Under the pieces are notes generated by a model, which saw only the letters and a list, made by a program, of their open reading frames with translations, did not search any database and had not been told where the DNA came from. A stretch of DNA of 64,000 nt, from positions 1-64,000 of the forward strand of contig JAWBXB010000007.1 of NCBI GenBank assembly GCA_038868075.1, read 5' to 3'. Both the position numbers and the translations under genes were made by a program. Numbering within the stretch: position 1 is the stretch's first letter; every line of letters starts with the position of its first letter. Source of the stretch: Candidatus Bathyarchaeia archaeon (GTDB lineage: Archaea; Thermoproteota; Bathyarchaeia; Bathyarchaeales; DTEX01). Positions 17,938 through 27,703 of the stretch are shown here, in pieces.

Positions 17938-19152
17938 TTGAGAGAGTTTAGCTTCGTCCATGTGGCTGACGTTCATCTCGGATATGAGCAATATAATCTC
18001 AGCGAAAGACGGGAAGACTTTAACAGAGCATTTACAGAAGTTGTCAATAAAACAATAGAGCTAAAACCAAATTTCATGATAATTGCCGGAGATCTGTTTC
18101 ATCAGGCACGTCCTCTAAACCTAACATTAGAGGAAGCTATAAAAAACTTTAAAAAATTGAGGGATGCTAATATACCAGTCCTAGTTGTTGATGGTTCGCA
18201 TGATACTGCCCCAAATATTATAACGGGCACCATACTTAATCCGCTTGACAGCGCTGGCTTAATTTACTATTTACCTAGACATGAGAACGCATGCTGGGCA
18301 AACGAATATTGCTATGTATATGGGGTACCGAACTTCAGAACTAGGGGTAGAACTGAAAGATATTTACCAGAGTTCTACAAGATGAAGAAGCCTACCCCCC
18401 GCGCAGAGACTTTTAACATATTTGTATTTCATATGGCTTTGGAAATACCTAAAATAGTTAACATGTACCCTAAAGTAGCGATTGAGGCTTCAATTGATCT
18501 TATACCTGAAGGGTTCAATTATTATGCCGGTGGACACATACACACACCATTATGCATTCCATTTAGAAACGGAACGCTTACCTATAGTGGCTCAACTGAG
18601 ACTGTGAGTTATGAGGATGCGTATGCTGAGAAGGGCTTTTATTATATTGAGGTTAGTCGAGATGGAGATATTGAAATAAGCCGCATAAAGCTTGAGAGCC
18701 CACGTAAATTTAAGATTATTGATAGAGATTTTAGCAATCTATCTCCACATGAGATAACGGAGCTGGCTGTAAAGATGATTAAGGAAGCTGATGAAGATGG
18801 TGCCATTATAGTTCCAATATTAAGGGGTTCTCTGCCAGCTGAAGCAACAAGAAGAGAAATTGACCTGGCAAAAATTAGGAGCGCGGCTGAAAAATCCCTC
18901 TTTGTCCATCCGCTCATCCTCCTAGAGGAGAGAGGCTTCTCCGAGGAGACAATACGAAGCATATTTGAGGGGGAGATGAGAGAGTTGAGAGTTAAATCAT
19001 ACGAATATTTTGTCCAATTCTTCCTGCAAAGATACCCACGTCAAGAAGCCGAGAGAAGGACTAGAATAGCCTTAGATTTAATCCCATTCTTAGTTAGGGA
19101 AGACGAGGATAAGGTTAAAGAAATATTGGAGGGATTAATTAGTGATAATTGA
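17938..19152 (+). CDS. mre11: DNA double-strand break repair nuclease Mre11
   Basis: About 404 residues. All phosphodiesterase motifs are present: DVHLG (11-15), GDLFHQ, GSHD in place of GNHD (common in archaea), FHMAL and GGHIHTP. The capping domain follows. The enzyme is a Mn-dependent 3'-5' exonuclease and endonuclease that works with Rad50 on DNA ends. TTG 17938 follows GGAGGAG (17921-17927); an earlier in-frame TTG at 17902 lacks such a site. The stop overlaps rad50 by 11 bp, so translation is coupled. The usual archaeal partners herA and nurA are not adjacent. Confidence 0.93.
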   Translation: MREFSFVHVADVHLGYEQYNLSERREDFNRAFTEVVNKTIELKPNFMIIAGDLFHQARPLNLTLEEAIKNFKKLRDANIPVLVVDGSHDTAPNIITGTILNPLDSAGLIYYLPRHENACWANEYCYVYGVPNFRTRGRTERYLPEFYKMKKPTPRAETFNIFVFHMALEIPKIVNMYPKVAIEASIDLIPEGFNYYAGGHIHTPLCIPFRNGTLTYSGSTETVSYEDAYAEKGFYYIEVSRDGDIEISRIKLESPRKFKIIDRDFSNLSPHEITELAVKMIKEADEDGAIIVPILRGSLPAEATRREIDLAKIRSAAEKSLFVHPLILLEERGFSEETIRSIFEGEMRELRVKSYEYFVQFFLQRYPRQEAERRTRIALDLIPFLVREDEDKVKEILEGLISDN

Positions 19153-21229
19153 CAGTATACTTATTGAAAACATTAGATCTCACACTAAAACTTACATAAA
19201 ATTTTCAAAGGGATTTAACTGCCTAGTTGGCGGACTTGGTACTGGAAAATCCAGCATTCTATATGCTATAGACTTCGCGCTCTTCGGCAACCCACTCGGC
19301 AGGAGCTATGATTATCTTCTTCGTGAAGGTGTTGATGTTGGCAGAGTTGCATTGAAATTTATAGAGAATGGCAAAGAATATACCATCTGGAGGGGACTTA
19401 GGAGGCGCGGTGATCACATAGGGCAAGATTCCGAGCAGCTTAAGCTTTTTGAGGAAAACAAGCTTTTAGCGGAAGCCAGAAGCGAATCCGTAGCTGAACA
19501 ATTAGAGTCAATAATCGATATGGATGACAAATTATTCCGTGAGATAATATGGGTTAGGCAGGAGAAGCTCAAAGAAATATTGGATATGATGCCAGCTGAA
19601 AGACAGAGGAAATTGGATACATTCTTCGGCATATCGGATTATGAGGTTTCATGGACCAATATCAGAGCTATTCAAAAGTGGTATGAAAGCGAGCGTAGCT
19701 CCTTAGAGCGGGATTCAGACGTCATTAATGTAAGAGAAATGCAGAAAAGATATGATGATGCAGTTAAAGATCTTTCAATAAAAGAGCTTGAGCTTGAAGA
19801 AGCACAAAGAGAACTTGGGGAAGCTGAGAGAGAGCTTAAGGAAGCTTCCTCGCAACTCGAAGAGATCATGGAATTACATCGGAGAAACGAGGAACTAAAG
19901 TCTAAAGAGGTTGAGCTAAAATCTAAAATTGAGACTTTAGAGAACATACGTGCAAGATTAATGGGAGAAATTAAGGAGAGAAGGACTAGAATAAGCAACT
20001 TAGAAATAAGTTTAGAAATTTTAGGAAAGCAAGAAAATGATTATAGAAGAGATCTTGTAAATTTAGGTTTGCCAGCAGATATGTCCTTAGAGAATATTCA
20101 GTCTTATCTAAATAGCATTATCGAGCAAATCTCAAGCATGCGGGGCGAAGAGGAAAGTGTTAGGGGGGAGATGAAGCGGATAACTCAACGTATATCTAGC
20201 TTAACAAAAGAGAACAAGTGCCCGCTTTGCCTTCAAACTCTCTCACTAGAGTATAAAGATAGATTAATGGAGCAGTTTCATCAAGAAATCTCCAACTATA
20301 GGCAGCAACTCGATGCGCTCGAAAAAAGTGTTAAAGAACTTGAGCACTTAAGGAGCACTCTCTTCAAGATTTTCTCCAACCTTCAAGCTCTCATTCTTAA
20401 AAAAGAAGAAGTTGTTAGACAGCTGGAGAATGAAAAGAGTCTTCTCAGTAAGATAATGATGGAGTTAAGCGCGAGAGAAAAAGAAATTGAGCGCTTTAGA
20501 AAGGACTTATCCAGTCTTCAATCCAAGGTTGCTGAAATTGACTATTCAAAGCTCGAGGAGACACAAAAATTATATAATAAGGCATTAGAGAAGTATTCTA
20601 ACCTGAAGTATAGGGTTCAAAACTTAGAAATGCGGAAGAATGAGATTCTGTTAACATTAAGTAACCTGAAAGAGCGATTAGACTCTGCCCAAGAGAAGAT
20701 TAAGCGCCTAGAGAAAATTAAGGAAATATTGGTTTTCATTGAAGAAGCTAGACAAGCCTATAGGAGTATACAGCCGAAGATAAGAATGGACTTTGTAAAA
20801 TACCTTGAGAAGATAGTCCAGCAAATACTGGATGAATTAACTGGATCTGAAGGTTATCCGCTCAAAGTTAGAATTGATGAAAATTATACGCCTATAATTG
20901 AGGGTGAAGAGGGATATGAGAGGAGTACGTTAAACCTTTCAGGTGGCGAAAGAACCTTCCTTGCGCTTGCGTATCGATTGGGTATTGGTCAGCTTCTAAT
21001 GCATTTAAAATCCGGCCGAAAGCTAAGCATGCTTCTTCTTGATGAGCCAACTGAGAGTTTAGGTAGAGAGGATGGTTCAATAGATAGGTTGGCGGAAATG
21101 ATTTCGCGGTTAAAAACGGTTGAGCAGATCATAGCGGTAACACATAGTGAAGCATTCGCTGAAAAAGCTGATCGAGTGATAAGGGTTGAGAAGATAAATG
21201 GAGAGAGCAGAATAGTGGAGCAAACTTAA
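19142..21229 (+). CDS. rad50: DNA double-strand break repair ATPase Rad50
   Basis: 695 residues, shorter than the usual 850-900 of archaeal Rad50, so the coiled coils are short. Walker A is GGLGTGKSS (30-38). Two heptad-rich arms flank the zinc hook CPLC (Cys360, Cys363). The C-terminal lobe has the signature LSGGERTFLALAYRLG and Walker B MLLLDEPTESLG near residue 630, then a D-loop-like region and the VTHSE switch His. It is an SMC-like ATPase that tethers DNA ends and gates Mre11. GTG start inside the mre11 end. Coiled-coil sequences make other boundaries hard to place by eye. Confidence 0.94.
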   Translation: MIIDSILIENIRSHTKTYIKFSKGFNCLVGGLGTGKSSILYAIDFALFGNPLGRSYDYLLREGVDVGRVALKFIENGKEYTIWRGLRRRGDHIGQDSEQLKLFEENKLLAEARSESVAEQLESIIDMDDKLFREIIWVRQEKLKEILDMMPAERQRKLDTFFGISDYEVSWTNIRAIQKWYESERSSLERDSDVINVREMQKRYDDAVKDLSIKELELEEAQRELGEAERELKEASSQLEEIMELHRRNEELKSKEVELKSKIETLENIRARLMGEIKERRTRISNLEISLEILGKQENDYRRDLVNLGLPADMSLENIQSYLNSIIEQISSMRGEEESVRGEMKRITQRISSLTKENKCPLCLQTLSLEYKDRLMEQFHQEISNYRQQLDALEKSVKELEHLRSTLFKIFSNLQALILKKEEVVRQLENEKSLLSKIMMELSAREKEIERFRKDLSSLQSKVAEIDYSKLEETQKLYNKALEKYSNLKYRVQNLEMRKNEILLTLSNLKERLDSAQEKIKRLEKIKEILVFIEEARQAYRSIQPKIRMDFVKYLEKIVQQILDELTGSEGYPLKVRIDENYTPIIEGEEGYERSTLNLSGGERTFLALAYRLGIGQLLMHLKSGRKLSMLLLDEPTESLGREDGSIDRLAEMISRLKTVEQIIAVTHSEAFAEKADRVIRVEKINGESRIVEQT

Positions 21230-21310
21230 GAAAATAAAAGTAAAATGTTAATTATTTCTTAAACTGAAAAATAGTAATTGATTCCAGTAATCTTTAAGGG
21301 TGCCAAATAA

Positions 21311-22213
21311 ATGATCAAAATTGGCTGCTGCGGTTACCCGGTTTCCCAAACAAAATATTATGAAACTTTTAATCTTGTTGAATTAAACAATACATTTTAT
21401 AAATATCCAAGTCTTTCAACGGCTAAGAGATGGCGGAATAGAGCCCCTAAAGGCTTTGAGTTCACGGTTAAAGCGCACCAAGATATAACCCATAAATATA
21501 AACTGAAAGTTGAACATGTTATTGAGCCTTTTGAAAGGATTAAGCAAATATGCCACATTTTAGAGGCGAGAGTAATACTCATACAGACCCCTGCCTCCTT
21601 CAGTCCTGAATATATGGATTATGCAAAAGAGTTTTTCAAGAAGATCAATCGTGAGGATTTTATTTTAGTCTGGGAGACTAGGGGAAGTCTTTGGGAAAGC
21701 AATAATTCTTTTAAGAGGCTTAAAGAGACTTTGAATGAGCTAGGTGTTACACATGTAACTGACCCACTAAGATTGATGCCAGCCCACGTATCTAACTTAG
21801 CTTACTTCCGTCTTCACGGGTTGGGCGAGCGCATGTATTACTATCAATACACGAATAGTGAGCTCAAAAGACTTTATGATGTGGTTAAGAGATTTGAAGA
21901 TTTAGACATGGGTGCCTATGTATTATTCAATAATTTATCGATGTTTGAGGATGCAAAGCGTTTTGCGTTCTTCATAAACAACGGTTATTTTCCACTTTTA
22001 ACAGGCTCTATTGGAATAGATTCAGCTAGGTCTATTATTAATCAGATTCGTTATCCGGCAACTAAAAATACGTTGATTAATAAGATTGGCTGGAGACTAA
22101 TTGATCTAGAAGAAGAAAAGCAAATCAGGCTTAATGATCTTTTGACCAAGATGCCGACGAAAACCTATAATAGTCCAGATGAAGTTCTCAGTGAACTAAA
22201 AGCACTATTATAA
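21311..22213 (+). CDS. DUF72 family protein (YecE-like)
   Basis: 300 residues. The start, IKIGCCGYPVSQTKYYETFNLVELNNTFYK, is the DUF72 signature (I-G-x-S-G-[WY]-x, then V-E-[IL]-N-x-[TS]-F-Y). Further conserved pieces are PKGFEFTVKAHQDITH, LIQTPASFSPE, WETRGSLW and AYFRLHG. The fold is a TIM barrel resembling xylose-isomerase or endonuclease IV-type proteins; the reaction is unknown. It lies 80 bp after rad50 in the same direction, possibly on the same transcript. Confidence 0.9.
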   Translation: MIKIGCCGYPVSQTKYYETFNLVELNNTFYKYPSLSTAKRWRNRAPKGFEFTVKAHQDITHKYKLKVEHVIEPFERIKQICHILEARVILIQTPASFSPEYMDYAKEFFKKINREDFILVWETRGSLWESNNSFKRLKETLNELGVTHVTDPLRLMPAHVSNLAYFRLHGLGERMYYYQYTNSELKRLYDVVKRFEDLDMGAYVLFNNLSMFEDAKRFAFFINNGYFPLLTGSIGIDSARSIINQIRYPATKNTLINKIGWRLIDLEEEKQIRLNDLLTKMPTKTYNSPDEVLSELKALL

Positions 22214-22274
22214 ACTTTTTTCATCAGTGAAATCAGACATAAAAGATAAATAGATTCTTATTTAAAGATTAAAT

Positions 22275-22673
22275 GTGGTGAAATTTTTGGGATTAAAGAA
22301 TTTAGTGGAGTCTGTTATGAGAAGCCCTCCTGTCACAGTGTTGTTCTCTGATAGCGTTTCATTAGTTGTTGAAAAAATGATAGCGAATAATATTGGCGCA
22401 GTTATAGTGATTAGTGGAGGAAACCCGATTGGTATAATAACCGAGAGAGATATAATTGAGAAGATTACCAGGGCTAATAGGGATCCAAGTAAAACCCGAG
22501 CTGAAGAGGTTATGTCCTCCCCCCTCATATCAATCGAGGCTGACAAAACCATAAAGGATGCATTAGTGTTAATGCGTGATAAAAAAATAAGGAGACTAGG
22601 TGTAACAAGAAGAGGTAGACTTGTTGGGATAGTAACTGAGAGAAGATTACTTGATGCGCTGGCATCCTATTAA
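22275..22673 (+). CDS. Stand-alone CBS-domain pair protein
   Basis: 132 residues built of two CBS motifs. The first (about 9-63) contains MRSPPVTVLFSDSVSLVVEKM and GAVIVISGGNPIGIITERDI. The second (about 77-130) contains VMSSPLISIEADKTIKDAL and RLGVTRRGRLVGIVTERRLL. Such Bateman modules bind adenosine nucleotides or similar ligands and regulate partner proteins. No effector domain is fused, so it would act in trans. Two adjacent GTG codons make the exact start uncertain. It precedes a sugar nucleotidyltransferase by 35 bp, likely in one operon. Confidence 0.9.
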   Translation: MVKFLGLKNLVESVMRSPPVTVLFSDSVSLVVEKMIANNIGAVIVISGGNPIGIITERDIIEKITRANRDPSKTRAEEVMSSPLISIEADKTIKDALVLMRDKKIRRLGVTRRGRLVGIVTERRLLDALASY

Positions 22674-22708
22674 TCCATGACCCTCTTTTTATTTTTCAGG
22701 TAGAGAAA

Positions 22709-23977
22709 ATGGGCGAGACGAAATATAACCCGGAGAATTTAAGGGTTATAATTCCGGTCGGCGGCGTAGCTAAAAGGCTTCTTCCACTTACCGCTGAGAC
22801 TTCTAAAGCATGCATCAGATTACTTAATGCCCCACTTATAGAAATATCACTTTTAACATTAGCTAGACAGGGAGTAAGAAATTTTATTTTTGGTGTTAAG
22901 GGTTACACGAATTATAAGAGTTTACATGATCATTTTGAGTCAGGTTTAGGCTTCTCAGCAAAGTATAATATTAATCCAAGGGTTCATATAAAATATCAGC
23001 CAAATATAAATGATTGTGGAAGCGCGGATTCAGCGCGCATAAATATTGAGTATTACGATATTAAGGATCCCGTCTTCGCGGTTCAAGGTGACAACATATT
23101 TGATATAGACCTAGAAAATATGTTAAGATTTCACCAAGAAAATGAAGCCTTCTTAACTATTGGGCTTATGCCTGTTTCGGATGTAACTGGATATGGGATT
23201 GCCAAGATTGACAAGGATAGTCGCATTCTAAAGTTTATTGAGAAGCCTAGTCCCAAGGAAGCCCCATCAAACCTCGCTAACACCGGACTTTATCTTTTCA
23301 GTCCTGAAGTTAGAAAAGTGTTTGATGAGAGCAAAGTTCAAGAAATGATTAGAAATGGGCGTTTAGACTTTGGGTATGATTTCATACCTTACCTTATAGA
23401 GACCGATAGACCGGTTTACGGTTATATTCTTAAAGGCGCATGGTATGATATCGGAACCCCGGAAAGATACCTAGAGGCAATGAGTGAAATATTGGATGGT
23501 AGATTAGGAGTATTGCAGGATTTTGGAGGCAGGATATCTGAAGATACAAGAGTATGGATACAGGGTGAAAGCCCAGAAGCTCTTCGGAGAAGAGAGGATA
23601 TTATAAGGAAGATAAAAGAGGGAAAGATTGAAGTTGAAGGCTCAGTTTTAATTGGCAGGCACTGCGATATATCTGAAGGTGTCAGATTAGTTAACTCATG
23701 CATAGACAATTATACTAAAATAGGGAGAAACGTCGTTATTGAGGGATCAGCTATAATGGACAGGTCTATAATAGGCGATGATGATGAAATAAAAAATAGC
23801 ATAATCGGAAGACATACAATTGTAAATTCGAATCCGACAAATAAAACTAAAATATATGATGTATCCGTCATAGCGGATGATGTCAAGGTTGATGCTGGAT
23901 GCGAGTTAATCTCAACAAAAATATATCCACATAAATTTGTGGCTAAACAATCGCTTTATAAAATGATAATTTCTTAA
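22709..23977 (+). CDS. Sugar-phosphate nucleotidyltransferase with C-terminal left-handed beta helix
   Basis: 422 residues. The N-terminal Rossmann-like nucleotidyltransferase domain has IIPVGGVAKRLLPLTAETSKAC (a variant of G-x-G-x-R-x-x-P-L-T), FAVQGDNIFDIDL (metal-binding Asp), a GYGIAKID strand and FIEKPSPKEAP. The C-terminal part shows hexapeptide repeats (IGRHCDISEGVRLVNSC, IGRNVVIEGSAIMD, IGDDDEIKNSIIG), a left-handed beta helix as in GlmU-like and GDP-mannose pyrophosphorylase-like proteins. It would make an NDP-sugar from a sugar-1-phosphate and NTP. Which sugar is not readable; a link to the surface-glycan genes is plausible. Confidence 0.88.
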   Translation: MGETKYNPENLRVIIPVGGVAKRLLPLTAETSKACIRLLNAPLIEISLLTLARQGVRNFIFGVKGYTNYKSLHDHFESGLGFSAKYNINPRVHIKYQPNINDCGSADSARINIEYYDIKDPVFAVQGDNIFDIDLENMLRFHQENEAFLTIGLMPVSDVTGYGIAKIDKDSRILKFIEKPSPKEAPSNLANTGLYLFSPEVRKVFDESKVQEMIRNGRLDFGYDFIPYLIETDRPVYGYILKGAWYDIGTPERYLEAMSEILDGRLGVLQDFGGRISEDTRVWIQGESPEALRRREDIIRKIKEGKIEVEGSVLIGRHCDISEGVRLVNSCIDNYTKIGRNVVIEGSAIMDRSIIGDDDEIKNSIIGRHTIVNSNPTNKTKIYDVSVIADDVKVDAGCELISTKIYPHKFVAKQSLYKMIIS

Positions 23978-24020
23978 ACATAAAAAAAGGGTTTATGATT
24001 TTAGACCGATGCATCCGAGT

Positions 24021-24233
24021 TTAAGGTAAGTAAGCGTATATTAGAGAACACATGATTGCTAATAAAGCGCCTACAAGACCCCAAGCTATCCATTCAGAGG
24101 CAAGTATTTGCGGAAAGGTCTCTATTAATGCTGGCAGAGCCTTAGAGTATATGATGTTAGCCACTATGCCTAACATGAACCCTATTAGTCCAATTACGGA
24201 TAAAGTAAGCGCCATTTTTGATCCGCGACCCAT
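24021..24233 (-). CDS. Small two-helix membrane protein coupled to an ESCRT-III gene
   Basis: 70 residues with two transmembrane helices (about 8-28 and 43-68) joined by a short loop. ATG 24233 is favoured by a perfect GGAGG (24241-24245) seven bases upstream; an ATG at 24266 in an ATGA overlap with the upstream stop would add eleven residues. No family recognised. Its tight coupling to the CdvB-like gene suggests a membrane partner or adaptor for the ESCRT filament; this is inference. Confidence 0.7.
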   Translation of the reverse strand: MGRGSKMALTLSVIGLIGFMLGIVANIIYSKALPALIETFPQILASEWIAWGLVGALLAIMCSLIYAYLP

Positions 24234-24262
24234 AGTGTTCCCTCCGAAATTTACCTCACCTA

Positions 24263-24907
24263 TCATCCGCTAAATTTTTCGCCCTCAGCCTCAGCGGTCT
24301 TAGATGCAACTAATTCTGGGAACTTCTCCTTCATTTTCTCCTCAGCTACTAAGGCTGCCTCCTCGAGAATCTTCTGCGCATCCTCACTTACTGGTTCAAA
24401 GCCAAATCCTACACCAGCAATTTGCCCTGATTCAATCATTATCTCATCAAGCATAGTCATTATCGCGTTTAATTCATGCTCAGCGTTCGGCATAACCCCC
24501 ACTATACCAGAACGTACATCCTTTAAAATTTCTAGAGCTGGTGCTATAACAGCCGCTGCATTACCTAAATGTGTGATAGTACCCAGTCTTAACGCTACCC
24601 TCTCAAGAGCTAATCTAGCATTAGACATTAAGTTTATTGTCTTCCTTAGCTCTGCGAGTTCGTTGGCGTAAACAGTTGCTCTTTTTATATCATGCTCAGA
24701 GTATGCCTCAACAACTTTTGAAAATAGAGATTTATCTCTTTGGGACATATTGTTTATTGCGCTTTCAAGCGCCTGAGCCTGCGCTTCTATACGCTTTATT
24801 GCCAGCGAAAGCTTATATCTTAGGGGCTGTTGCGGCTTAACTGCGCCCACAACTTTATCTACTATATTGCCACCAACTCCTTCCCATTCTTTATTAAACC
24901 TGGACAT
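24263..24907 (-). CDS. ESCRT-III-like Snf7-family protein (CdvB paralogue)
   Basis: About 214 residues, almost entirely helical. Residues 28-130 form the Snf7 core (LRYKLSLAIKRIEAQAQALE, AYANELAELRKTINLM, LALERVALRLGTI), followed by LEILKDVRSGI, the helix preceding the acidic MIM-like tail. The tail ends in a Glu-rich helix without the winged-helix domain that full CdvB uses to bind CdvA, so it resembles CdvB1/CdvB2. Known role: membrane-remodelling filaments in archaeal division and vesicle formation, recycled by the CdvC ATPase. No cdvA or cdvC gene is adjacent. A GTG at 24916 is an alternative start. Confidence 0.85.
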   Translation of the reverse strand: MSRFNKEWEGVGGNIVDKVVGAVKPQQPLRYKLSLAIKRIEAQAQALESAINNMSQRDKSLFSKVVEAYSEHDIKRATVYANELAELRKTINLMSNARLALERVALRLGTITHLGNAAAVIAPALEILKDVRSGIVGVMPNAEHELNAIMTMLDEIMIESGQIAGVGFGFEPVSEDAQKILEEAALVAEEKMKEKFPELVASKTAEAEGEKFSG

Positions 24908-25080
24908 GTACACCACAAAAGTCTCTGAACCTTTAGAGAATATTTTAAACTTCTTATCATTGACATATCTACATAATTGTTATGTTTCATCAAGATCCTT
25001 TTAATAAAATAAACATTAATTTATTTGAAAGAGAGAAAAACACCGAGAGAATGAACCTTAAAATAAATAAATATTCCAAA

Positions 25081-26472
25081 TTAGCCCTTTAAAATCCCTT
25101 CAGACTTAAGCTCCTTTATTGCTTCATCAAATTTCTCTATTGTGGCATTGATATCCTTTCTTGTGTGAGCGATTGATAAAATGAACCTTGAACCCATTGG
25201 ATGTATCCCTCTATTTATTAAGGCTTTCTCAAGCATACGCATAATCTTCTGATTTTCCTCCCTCTTCTTTTGGAATCTAATGTAGCTTTCAATATCTGAA
25301 ATCTTTAAATCTTCAGGACCTATTCCGAACCCAACATATATTATTGATGGCGTTGTGCTCCAAGCTAAAGCATCAACACGATTATCCCCAATAACATCAT
25401 TTAATCCACGTTTTAACATATCCCCCTTCTGGTTAATCATTGGATGAACCTTACCATTAAGTATTAAACCTAAACAGGCATTTCCAGCGACTGCTGAAAT
25501 TGGATTAGCGTTAAATGTTCCAGGATGACTTATCCGCCCTAAGTCTCTTCTACCTTCAACCTTAAATTCGAGTAAACTCATGTACTCTTTTCCTCCGGTA
25601 ACAGCACCACCAGGATAACCACCAGCAAGAATCTTACCTAAAGTTGATAGATCTGGTATTACACCGTAACGCTCCTGAGCGCCACCAGGAGCATCCCTAA
25701 ATCCTGTCACAACTTCATCAAATATTAAGATGACACCGTAATCTTTGGTTACTTTCCTTAGATTCTTAAGGAAAACTTCGTCTATTGGTATTAGCCCCAT
25801 AGATGCCCCGCCAGGTTCAAGTATAACGCACGCCACATCCCCACTTTCAATGGTCTTTTCAACACTCTCAACATCGTTAGGTGGCAGAACAATCGTATAC
25901 TGGCATGTTTCGGGGGGTATACCAGCTGGGTAGCTTCCCACGAGAGGTGGTGAGTATATTGGATTGTAATCCACTACTGTATAATCGAACCAACCGTGAA
26001 AGTGTGATAGAAACTTTATAATTTTTCTTTTCCCAGTGTAAGCTCTCGCTATACGAATCGCCATCATGGTTGCTTCAGTTCCAGAACTCGTGAACTCAAC
26101 GAATCCGCCACGAGCACATGGTATTAAGCGAGTAACCTTTTCAGCCCACTCTATTTCGATCTCATGTGAGGCACCTAAATGGGTTCCTTTACGTGCCTGC
26201 TCAATGACAGCTCTAGTTACGATTGGATTAGCATGCCCTAAAATTAGAGCCCCATGTCCCATCCAATAATCAATATACTCGCTTCCATCCACATCCCATT
26301 TTCTTGAATTTTTGGCCTTAACGCAATAAATTGGCATTGGCTCAAAGTACCGTGAATCATGTGTTACTCCTCTAGCGAAAACCTTTTTAGCCCTTTCATA
26401 TAGTTCTTTAGATCTAGGGTGCTTCTTTAAGTACTCTAGATCTATTTTATTCATAGCATCTTTAATGCCCAT
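25081..26472 (-). CDS. Class III PLP-dependent aminotransferase, glutamate-1-semialdehyde aminomutase-like
   Basis: 463 residues. It carries the class III signature LIFDEVVTGFRDAPGGAQERYG and the PLP-lysine region LSTLGKILAGGYPGGAVTGG. GHGALILGHANP and FVEFTSSGTEATMMAIRIARAYTGK match the PLP-phosphate region. The ordering of motifs and the HFHGWFDY segment are closest to glutamate-1-semialdehyde aminomutases, but the protein is longer than HemL and no other haem gene is nearby, so I leave the substrate open (other GSAM-like amino-acid transaminases are possible). It stands alone between two gaps. Confidence 0.85.
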   Translation of the reverse strand: MGIKDAMNKIDLEYLKKHPRSKELYERAKKVFARGVTHDSRYFEPMPIYCVKAKNSRKWDVDGSEYIDYWMGHGALILGHANPIVTRAVIEQARKGTHLGASHEIEIEWAEKVTRLIPCARGGFVEFTSSGTEATMMAIRIARAYTGKRKIIKFLSHFHGWFDYTVVDYNPIYSPPLVGSYPAGIPPETCQYTIVLPPNDVESVEKTIESGDVACVILEPGGASMGLIPIDEVFLKNLRKVTKDYGVILIFDEVVTGFRDAPGGAQERYGVIPDLSTLGKILAGGYPGGAVTGGKEYMSLLEFKVEGRRDLGRISHPGTFNANPISAVAGNACLGLILNGKVHPMINQKGDMLKRGLNDVIGDNRVDALAWSTTPSIIYVGFGIGPEDLKISDIESYIRFQKKREENQKIMRMLEKALINRGIHPMGSRFILSIAHTRKDINATIEKFDEAIKELKSEGILKG

Positions 26473-26718
26473 TTTCCTTCTTTTAAAGTTATGGAGAGAA
26501 AATTTATATCTTTGCTGAAAAATTTCACGGATCTATTTAGGATCTGGATGAATATTATGAGAGAGATATTTTCTCCAAAGATCTACAAATATGCTTCTTT
26601 ACAATATTGCCATATTACATAGTCTTTTAAGGTTCCTTTAAACCTCTTAAAGATCGAATTTAACCTTAAAGACCAGAGTATGAGCACCTGATTGAAGAAT
26701 GAAGCGTGACAGTGAACC

Positions 26719-27657
26719 ATGACGAATAGAATATTCTTTATTGGACATGTTTCGGTCGATGAAATCCGAAACGTGAACGGCTATAATGTGCAGCCAGGTG
26801 GAGCAGCCCTTTACGCTGCTATAGCGGCGAGAACTCTTTTCGAAAATGTTTGTTTGATTTCAGTTGTGGGTAAAGATTACCCGTTCTTAAATATATTAGA
26901 CATGTTTCCAAGACGATATTTAAAGATTTCAAAGACTCCATCAACGAGGTTTAGCATAAAATATAACGAACTTTGGGAAGCAAAATATTTGGAGGCTAAG
27001 TATGGAGCGGGTCTTAATATATCACCCTCACTTATACCGATTGAGAGCATTGGATCTGATAGTGTTATACATATTTCACCACTACCGCCAGCTAAAGTAA
27101 AAAAAATCATACAGTTGATTAGGGCGAAAAGACCTAGAGCAAAAATTTCAGTTAACGCCTGGATAGGATATATTAGAGGGGAAAATAAGGGTATACTTAA
27201 AGAAATAGCTTCGGAAGTTGATTTTTTCATATTAAATGATTCTGAGGCAAAAGCCTTAACAGATACGAAAAGTCTTTCAGCAGCCTTAAAATCTTTGAGA
27301 TCTAAGATGCTTATTGTAACCTTAGGTGAGCTGGGCGCAATAATAAGCAGAGAGAACAACGATATCCAAATGGTGCCAGCCTTAAAATTCCCTCTTGAAA
27401 AAGTTGTAGATACAACTGGTGCCGGAGACACGTGGTGCGGGTCCTTTTTAGCCGCTTATAAGCAGACAAATGATATAATGAAATCTGTAACTGCAGCTTC
27501 TGTTATCTCCAGCATAAAATGCGCTGGCTGGGGCTTCACTAGACTCCTAAACCTAAAATTTAAGGGAGTTGATGAAATAATTGAGTATGTAATCGGGTTA
27601 AAGGAAGGCGGTATGCAAAGAAAAATATTAGATTATTTAATTAAGCCCAATACCTGA
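26719..27657 (+). CDS. PfkB-family carbohydrate or nucleoside kinase
   Basis: 312 residues. The N-terminus FIGHVSVDEI and the QPGGAALYAAIAARTL motif bind the sugar; the C-terminal DTTGAGDTWCGSFLAAY is the ribokinase signature with the catalytic Asp and anion hole. The lid region is short. The family phosphorylates sugars, nucleosides or sugar phosphates with ATP. Substrate cannot be read. It has a long AT-rich upstream region (26473-26718) where I see no gene. Confidence 0.87.
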   Translation: MTNRIFFIGHVSVDEIRNVNGYNVQPGGAALYAAIAARTLFENVCLISVVGKDYPFLNILDMFPRRYLKISKTPSTRFSIKYNELWEAKYLEAKYGAGLNISPSLIPIESIGSDSVIHISPLPPAKVKKIIQLIRAKRPRAKISVNAWIGYIRGENKGILKEIASEVDFFILNDSEAKALTDTKSLSAALKSLRSKMLIVTLGELGAIISRENNDIQMVPALKFPLEKVVDTTGAGDTWCGSFLAAYKQTNDIMKSVTAASVISSIKCAGWGFTRLLNLKFKGVDEIIEYVIGLKEGGMQRKILDYLIKPNT

Positions 27658-27703
27658 AAACTTTCATTTATTGTGTTTATTCTCTATCAAGTCCCTCAGG
27701 CAT

